64,000 nucleotides of DNA, taken from NCBI GenBank assembly GCA_027605045.1, contig JAQFWX010000026.1, forward strand, positions 186,001 to 250,000, read 5' to 3'. Made by a program: the position numbers and the translations under genes. The first letter of the stretch is position 1, and the number at the start of each line of letters is the position of its first letter. The DNA comes from Phallus indusiatus (taxonomy: Eukaryota; Basidiomycota; Agaricomycetes; Phallales; Phallaceae). The notes below the pieces were generated by a model, which worked only from the letters and a program-made list of their open reading frames with translations, made no database searches and was not told where the DNA came from. Below are positions 57,173 through 64,000 of the stretch, piece by piece.

Positions 57173-57793
57173 GGAATGGCGGAATGATTGGTTAACAAGT
57201 AGGACAGCCTGTCACGGTAGTGTTATCTACACGAGTTTAAACTTACTATGCTCCGGTTCTGCAATTGGCTTGAGTACTCCAATTTCAGATTACCTCGAAT
57301 GTTATAACGTCCTAGTATGAAATATTTACGTTGAACAGCTCTGCAATAACAGCAAGTTTATCAGTCCCCTTTTTCGAAAGTGACTGCTTGAATGTTGGTA
57401 TTTCGGGATTCTCACTTCTGAATTCTGCTTCAAAAAACCAAAAGTCTAGTCAATAATATCTCCTGCTCCCACAGAACATCTTAATAGTATAGCGTCGATA
57501 GCTTAGGTTAAACTTGGACTTGGAGCTTGACAAGAGAGGTTTATGGGCGTCTAATAAGCTGATGTAATAACTAAATTCATCTCAGCTTACATAACACCTC
57601 TTTCTCAGCCTTGGTCTAAATAGTAAATGGACTCCGGAGTTAACCTCGAAAATGACGATCTTAGTCTGCTCATTCATTCGCCCTCGGGGTGAAAATCCCA
57701 GGTCTCTTTTGGACTCGATTGGGCTGTTAGAGTTGCCCACCAAAGACAAAATACACAAAAATCTTCAAGAAGAGTTTCTATTGAACGCCCTCA
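57173..57793. other. Spacer
   Basis: About 620 bp without a recognisable gene, between HsbA copy 1 and the miniature element. Confidence 0.4.
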
Positions 57794-57801
57794 GATAGAA
57801 T

Positions 57802-58537
57802 TAGGGCTCCCCACCGTACCGTAAACGGATACGGCCGTACACTATACGGAAAAAATACGGACCAAGCCGTGCCGTCACCGTACCGTATTGTCACTTCCAG
57901 GTAGCCTCGACGGTACGGGTACGGGCAAAAAACGGCCGTTTACGTCCGTATTACGGATACGGTTGGGTTTAGATTCAATTTAGAGCATTATAGAGTATTA
58001 TTCACACACCTATGTATCCAATCATCTAAAATATCATGAATAGGTGGCTACAAAGGCGGCGTAATCGTATATACGCTGAAAAATGGGCGAAATCTACTGA
58101 CTTGTGGTGTGACATGCATGTGACATATGATATGTGACGCATGTGACAGAAGATTGCGTCGCTTTAAACCGACCCTGACCACTTCATTAGCGCTCACCTC
58201 AGTTTGCCGAATAGGAATGTTCAACTCAGACTCGTTTTTTTTTAGATGGATGGCGCGGGTGCCTCGGGTTTTGCCTCAATAGGGTCAAATTTGAGACGGA
58301 GCTGCCAGAGTAAAGGTAAAATTCACTTGAAATTCACAGTTCACCTAAAACTACTTACAGACACCGTATAGCCGTATTTACGGCCGTAAACGGCCGTTTT
58401 TATACGGGCCGTATCCGTATACCCAAAATCTTCAGACGGCATACGGCCAAATCAACCAGACTCGAGTTCGGTACGGATACGGCGCCGTAATACGGGTGCC
58501 GTATATACGGGCTATACGGCTACGGTGGGGAGCCCTA
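57802..58537. mobile_element. Non-autonomous hAT-type miniature element (736 bp)
   Basis: Inverted ends TAGGGCTCCCCACCGTA (left) and its complement at the right (TACGGTGGGGAGCCCTA) are perfect over 17 bp. The flanks are GATAGAAT at 57794-57801 and 58538-58545, a perfect 8-bp target duplication typical of hAT elements. Subterminal regions are full of ACGGCCGTA and TACGG words in both orientations (57820-57965 and 58365-58525). No coding sequence is visible, so the element depends on a transposase elsewhere. The perfect target duplication suggests a fairly recent insertion. Confidence 0.9.
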
Positions 58538-58609
58538 GATAGAATTCCTGTGCATTGGCTAGGAATTTATCAAATGTAAGCTGTGAACTAAAGATATATT
58601 TGTTTTGCA

Positions 58610-59097
58610 TGGTTAATCTCATGACAGACAGTGGGAAAGCAAGCTTTTTGTACCGTCTTTGCTACCATTAGCTCCCTTTTCTTCACCTACCAAAATCGAG
58701 CTAATTCGAACTGGGTTAGATGGGAAAGTAACAGGATATGTTGAAGTGCGTCGGTTTTTGTACGTACCCTCTTCAGACAATAATCCGCTTATATAGGTTA
58801 ACAATCCAGCCCCAACATCTAGCATCACATCCACATCTCTTGACCGTCCCTCAGGTCCCGCACGAACATTTGTACGCGGCAAAACGGGAAACTCACCCTT
58901 CTTACCTGGCGGATTAGAAGATTTAGTCAAATTGGGCGATAAAATTGTGCTCGATCGCACTCAGTCAGATGCCCAGCTTTTGAGCGTGCCTCCTGGTTTC
59001 CCGCGCGGGCTGGATTTACCTGGTGAGGAGAGCGAACGTGTTGTCCTTGGCGGCGAATTGGAACCGCTTGGCTTCAAAATGGATGTCGACACTAAGG
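58610..59097 (+). pseudogene. SKI2: SKI2 RNA helicase fragment (N-terminal region only)
   Basis: One reading gives QWESKLFVPSLLPLAPFSSP and KIELIRTGLDGKVTGYVEVR, and after an intron of about 36 nt (58767-58802) TSLDRPSGPARTFVRGKTGN, SPFLPGGLEDLVKLGDKIVL and a stretch ending GFKMDVDTK before a GT. This is the N-terminal region of SKI2, the DExH helicase that feeds RNA to the cytoplasmic exosome. No helicase domain follows; at 59192 the dispersed repeat begins. The start of the gene is also missing, with the hAT element ending just 70 bp upstream. It is a truncated relic. Confidence 0.65.
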
Positions 59098-59654
59098 TAT
59101 TAATAGATTTTATCGAAAGACGTGGACACGTTAAACTGCAGTCTTTTGAGTATCGGATTCCTTCCACGCCAAGTTTATTCTTCTCTCAAAGTTGCTCGAA
59201 ATCTCTGACAACACGCTGAATTCAGCCGGGACAAAATTCTCCTTGTGAACCAATGTCTTCAAATCAGTGATCTGAGTGTTATCTCTGAAGCGCATCCCGT
59301 GGTCTGGAAGATGTGCTTCAGAGATAAAACCCGGATCACCGATATAATTGGCTTCGCCGGAAAGTCCTTGCTGACATCTGGACGACAAGTCCGAAATACA
59401 AGAACAGGTCTAAAAAGCAAGTGGTGTCCCACGTGGCCCTAAGAATTTCACATTGCCTCATATGTATAGGGGACGTGCGTAAAAGCATTTCTCCTGCCCA
59501 CAAAGCCATACTTAGGTTCAAGTAAGCGCCGAGTATTTTGGGTACTGTTCGGGAGTCGGTCATAACTACAATAGGCTGACTCGACTCTGTATGATGGACG
59601 GCCACAGCTACTTTATTCTTTAGATCTCCAAATTCCACTAATTGTATCAGATAT
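59098..59654. other. Spacer with dispersed repeat (59192-59250)
   Basis: Second copy of the repeat seen at 54401-54468. The short frames here (for example minus strand 59336-59668) have no family resemblance. Confidence 0.4.
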
Positions 59655-59996
59655 TTAGAAGAAATCAATGCATTGCTGTAAATTATTTAAGATACTGTAG
59701 ATAGACTTGATCCATAACCATAACTTACATTGTTCAAGCAGACACACTCAGAATTATTCGGGACGGTGCTACACTGCGCACTGTTCGTACATGGTTCACC
59801 GGTGAAGCAGTTCAGCTGTCTTTCATCGTGGTTCTTGATTGCCTGGAGGGGGCCATTCTCTGACTGTTTGGTTCAGTTAGCGTAGCACTGCGTGGCAGTG
59901 AGATCAAAAATCACTTACGACGTCGCGACGGAGGCTCGCTGTTTTAACAAGGACAGTCATAGCAAGCGTGGTGAGTGATAATATGAGAATTTTCAT
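59655..59996 (-). CDS. Small secreted six-cysteine protein, 77 residues
   Basis: Three exons, all below the length at which single open frames are noticed: 59996-59919 (26 codons), 59863-59729 (45 codons) and 59675-59655 (six codons plus TAA). Both introns are GT-AG (GTAAGT donors, CAG acceptors) and fall exactly between codons. The protein starts with a signal peptide, MKILILSLTTLAMTVLVKTA, then LRRDV (a possible processing site). Its C-terminal half has six cysteines spaced C-x5-C-x5-C-x8-C-x-C-x4-C, closing NNQCIDFF. A TATA box (CATATAAAAG on the minus strand, 60071-60079) lies about 80 bp upstream of the ATG. Such proteins are typical effector or defensin-like candidates; no family was recognised. 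Confidence 0.75.
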
Positions 59997-60070
59997 TGTG
60001 AAAGTGCTCTTTTACTTTAGGTATAGCTTTCGAGTCGGGAGTACTGTACCTGAGGGAGAAAGCTTCTTGC

Positions 60071-60079
60071 TTTTATATG
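60071..60079 (-). promoter_or_regulatory. TATA box of the cysteine-rich protein gene
   Basis: CATATAAAA on the minus strand, about 75-83 bp before the start codon at 59996. Confidence 0.6.
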
Positions 60080-62409
60080 CTCTCAAATACCACTTTCGTA
60101 ACAATAAGCCTGGCTCAATCTAATATCTATACCTTTATCCCGTTCCACGTGAGTCGAGTCATCTATCAGGGGCAATGGAGCTTCGACAGGCGAACAAAGT
60201 GATTTTTAAGGCTGCGGATCCGGACCGACGACGGTGAAGATTCCATTTTTCTGATGGAACCCAAATTCGTCGCTTGCGGATACAGAGCGATGGCAGAAAG
60301 TGGATTTTCACTCGAGGAATAGGAGTTTAAAGTTGAATAGTATGGACGTAGATGTTCTACTTTGCAAATTATTCGCCCGTTTAAAGGACTTACAGTGAAG
60401 GTTAGTAATCTAGTCTGACTACAGTATGCCGTTCAGCCAGGATCTACATTGGAAAAGAGAAGCCTTCACTTCTAAAGGTGCAGCGGGTGGCTGATAGATC
60501 ATTTCATATGGCTGCTCCTGTACAGCCTCGGAGTAATCACTTGCAAAAAAGGGCTCACAATCATTATCCGTCAATATCGATGTTTAAACTCCTCGGATGG
60601 ACGTTAACGTTCAAAGTTCAGCCATATGGATTCTAAACTGGGCTATTTCAAGAAGAATCCGTGAGAAAGTAATTTGAAATTTCTCATACCTGCCAGAATT
60701 ACGAACTTATCCACGGTCTTCTTAGGCTTGGTAATTCTTCGGCTTAGATTGCCTCGTAAAAATCCCTCTGCTTCAAAACATGCCAGGATACCGAGTAACT
60801 CAGAGTATATTGGGTTTGCAAGCTGGGACACTGTAATAGGTACCCTCGGATGTTATATCATGTATAACATCTGTCAAAATGTATCAATCTTAAACCCTGC
60901 AGGAGAAGAAGAATGCTCGATACACGAAGTAATGTATATATGTGCGATCAGTTTTATATTATCATAAAGGATCTGATTATGGTTGAGAAACTTGAACACG
61001 AGCCCACTGATTACTACTGGCAGTGATACACCATGAGAAGTCTTAGTATACAAACCTGAATACTAAGTACCGAGTAATATTTGTTGATCATCTGGCCACA
61101 GCCGGTGCAGGTCACTGATAAATGGTACAAATAAATTCCACATACTTTATAGGTTGGTAACATTTATGCGATGTTGGTCTCTCCTAGCGGAAATTGCGAC
61201 CGCTGAGTTGTATGCTAATAGAACGTGCCTGTTCAACGTACTACAGTGAAGAATGTATATGAACAATAGTCAATGAGATAAACAGTTACGCCTACTCAGA
61301 TGCCCTCATATGTGATGTAAGTATCCGGTATGCAAGTATAGTTCCGGTGAGAAATCACGAGTGCGCTGGAGAATTGCTGGAGAATACACATCGCACATGG
61401 CGCATCACGGCGCGCCTTGATTTCGTTGTGATTAACCAATCTAATCTTCATGTTATGAAAGACCAATCAAGAGATCTTTAAAGGTAGTGAAGTGGTGTGC
61501 TGTTAGCTTGAAGAGCTCTCGCGAGTCGCGATGACATTATATACAACCGCCTTTCAACCGCCATTCCTTCAATACGTTACTCAAAGTTCAGGCTTGGTCC
61601 CAATTTCCTGACCGAATTCAGTGGTATTGTTCTTGAACCATACAACCTTTCCTGAAGATGTTGAATGGTGAATTTCAGCCCAGCAGTCACTAGTCACTTT
61701 GATGTCTACTATCAGGATTCAGGATCAGCCCCATTCTCTGGAATCAATTCAGTGCCTACTACATGCTCAGCGTACTTTTCCAGGGAGAAATTCACAATTC
61801 AATTTATGTTAGTCAATTTGATCATGCGTTTCTATACGACAACATATGTGTAAAAATATTACCATACCCAACCGTTTTGTGACCGTTTTATATCTCGAAT
61901 TTGAGACCTCGCGTTGGAATATTGGAGAATATTCTCAGAGATTTTGGAGATCGATGTGAGATCTTGAAAATTCGAAAATTGAACAAAATCTCACGGTATA
62001 CTATCCTCCTGGTCTTCGCACGGTTAAATGTCGACCCGTGTTTAGGACGGTTGTCTCCGTACACATTGACCAGTTTAAAAGATAGGCGGCTTAGGAATAC
62101 GAGGGGTACAATAGGATACCAAAAATGACAATATCAGTGTAATGTGAGATTCCCACTCGGATGGTCCTGATAAGTCCATTCGACTTGATGATATATGCTT
62201 AATACTATGACCGGCACAATCTTCCCCTGTCCGTGGAGTTAAGATTTTTCATTGAGTCGTCTGTACTCCTTTCCTGCTACAATAGATATGTAGATTATCT
62301 TTCGTCGCCAAAAAAAATTCAATGGAAAAGGGCGTTGAATACAATCTCTTTGAATTGTTTGTCTTTCGATGCAGATGGTACGAATGAATTGCGCTTCAAT
62401 TGTTTTGCT
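60080..62409. other. Spacer with no firmly supported gene
   Basis: At 60674 a frame opening with TTG reads KFLIPARITNLSTVFLGLVI and later LGCYIMYNIC and EEECSIHE, loosely like the cysteine-rich gene to its left, but the ATG is absent. A TATA-like ATTATATACAA at about 61535 has no clear gene behind it. Confidence 0.35.
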
Positions 62410-63734
62410 TTATTGGAATAAATAGCAAGCTAGAAGTCATGGAGGTCCTTCTACCCTTCGTGGCGTGTAAATCCAGCTGATAAAATTGAGTAACGTCTCG
62501 TCGACTTTGACTTCTTCAAGACTTTAGTACGGGTTCCCCTTGCGCTATCATCTGATACGCCGAGTTAGAGTTGAGTTCCGTGTGATACTGTACATAACAT
62601 TTATATGAAAAGATAAAACGACAACGTTACTTGGTTCAAAAAGAGAGATGGCTGTATATATTAAATATACAAGTATGCTGCAGTCTAACTAACTCCTAAT
62701 CATAAGTACGCAAATAATATATCTACTAAAAATCACCTGTTCACATGATACACTGGCAAAGAGAGTCTAGACACGTGGACACCTGTAATGCAGACATGTA
62801 AGACGAAAAATAGAGGAGGAAAAGTGGCGCTTCAAGTTGAAAAAATTCATAACATCATTGTCATACTATACTCCTTTTGAGTTCGCAGTGTCTGTTTCAA
62901 TACTAGAATTAGTATATTCTCAGCAAAACATGGATTAAGATCCATCCGCACCATGCGCGTAAAACTTTGAATGTAAATTCATGCCAGCCTGCTCGAGGTG
63001 TGTGACGAAAAATGAGCATCTAGGTTTGGTTGGCGAAATTCCAAGCAAACTAGTGTTCTTTGCGAGACCTTTCAAAAGCTAAAAAAGGCTGAAACGAATT
63101 GTCGTGCCAGAAGATGTGAAAGATGGCAGCGACAATCGGAAAAAGCGTAAAACTCCAAAGGGACTTCAAGTCTAAAAAATCTTGCCAAATGTATTCAATT
63201 GACTGGGCAATTCTGCGGCTTTCCATTGAAGAACTGAGCATAACCGCTCTGCAACGCGTGACTCGATTTTAGAACATCTCACGCCAATACATTGAATGAC
63301 TGTTGTGTCGAATGAATTGATGGTGGTTAGGCGATCCGACTGAGTCAGCCAAGAGTCTAGAGAGAGATCACCAATAATGCGGAACTTGGCTTGATACGTT
63401 GCCCTCCGGGATGGAAGGATAGAAATAGGAGTATCAAACACTCACTTTCTCAAAGAGCACTGCTCTGGGCCATGTGGAGCTAATAGTAAATTTTGAACTA
63501 CTTAAGAAAGGTGCCGTAAGTGACTATTGTGTTGTTATTGAATGAACAGGAAGATTAGGAGTTCGCTTCAAACTAGGACTACTAACACGACCGATTTAGC
63601 AGGTTGGACACCGTAAAATTCATTTATCCTAGTCGGCGTGTCGGCATGTTTTACATAAAGTTGGACAATGCACACATAAAAGCAACTCGTAAACTCACCA
63701 AGAAAATTACCATTGACAGTCTCGAATCTTCAGA
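62410..63734. repeat. Right part of the segmental duplication, upstream of HsbA copy 2
   Basis: Collinear with about 55557-56316, with insertions and deletions: AATAGCAAGCTAGAAGTCATG at 62423, GCACCATGCGCGTAAA at about 62950, GGCGATCCGACTGAGTCAGC at 63330 and CGGCGTGTCGGCATG at about 63634 all have counterparts. No gene recognised. Confidence 0.7.
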
Positions 63735-64000
63735 ATGATTCTTTCCTTTGTTATCCTCCTCATCACATCTCTGACAATTTTCGTATCTCCGGCAACGGTG
63801 AATACGAAGAGACAGTCCAGTACCGAAAAGATTCTGTCTAATGTTAAAGAGCTGATAGAAGACGTGGTACGCGATTTCATTTTCGTCTTCAAAGTATCCT
63901 TCACAACGACGTTATAGTCGGATTTTAGTACTGCGGTTGATAATATACCTCTGACTGGAGCCAGTTTTGGTAGTGTAGCCGTACGTCGTCTTATAAAGTC
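63735..64000 (+). CDS. HsbA-like secreted protein, copy 2 (runs off the window)
   Basis: MILSFVILLITSLTIFVSP is a signal peptide, followed by TKRQSSTEKILSNVKELIED and, after an intron with a TTATAG acceptor (about 63917), SDFSTAVDNIPLTGASFGSV. It parallels copy 1 exon by exon. An ACATAAAAGC TATA-like site lies at about 63673-63682. Only the first two exons are in the window, so whether it is intact is unknown. Confidence 0.7.

Noticed and set aside
54401..59250. LTR retrotransposon suggested by direct repeats 4.8 kb apart
   Set aside because: Repeats are short and diverged, and the interior holds no gag/pol but unrelated gene pieces.

Overview
The window looks like an AT-rich nuclear contig of a mushroom-forming basidiomycete (Agaricomycetes). 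The genes are split by many short GT-AG introns (about 50-70 nt). The gene content fits: FunK1-type fungal kinases, an HsbA-like secreted protein, a probable I66-type beta-trefoil inhibitor, fungal carboxylesterases, and conserved eukaryotic genes such as U6 snRNA, AKR1, UBE2S, DCN1 and CHO2. No species can be named from the sequence alone. Most open frames of 60-100 codons are shadows; the real genes were read by joining exons by eye, so splice sites are inferences unless stated otherwise.

Left part (1-28.5 kb) is an accessory, duplication-rich region. It holds two tandem hotdog thioesterase genes (the first only as its last exon), two tandem type-B carboxylesterases, a FunK1 kinase family (two intact genes, one decayed full-length copy, and at least three fragments), an ICMT-like methyltransferase family (one intact, one pseudogene, one remnant), a 648-bp hAT-type miniature element with an 8-bp target duplication, a small protease-inhibitor-like gene, U6 snRNA and a tRNA-like Pol III gene.

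Middle part (29.6-54.3 kb) is a dense conserved core. In order: AKR1 palmitoyltransferase (+), UBE2S-type E2 (-), an Rpp14/Pop5-like RNase P subunit (+), DCN1 neddylation factor (-), an FSH-type serine hydrolase (-), two unknown conserved-looking genes (+), a DUF1365 protein (-) divergent from CHO2 phosphatidylethanolamine methyltransferase (+), a zinc deaminase-like gene (+), and a SNF2/RAD5-RAD16-type RING helicase (+). Neighbours are arranged convergently or divergently with spacers of a few hundred bases.

Right part (54.3-64 kb) is accessory again. It holds a hAT transposase C-terminal fragment, two HsbA-like genes inside a segmental duplication, a 736-bp hAT-type miniature element with perfect 8-bp target duplication, a truncated SKI2 helicase fragment, and a previously easy-to-miss three-exon gene for a 77-residue six-cysteine secreted protein.

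No single large new system stands out. The most rewarding items are the cysteine-rich secreted protein, the two hAT miniature elements, the mosaic divergence between FunK1 copies, the U6 gene with an extra 3' hairpin, and the ATG-only first exon of the UBE2S gene.
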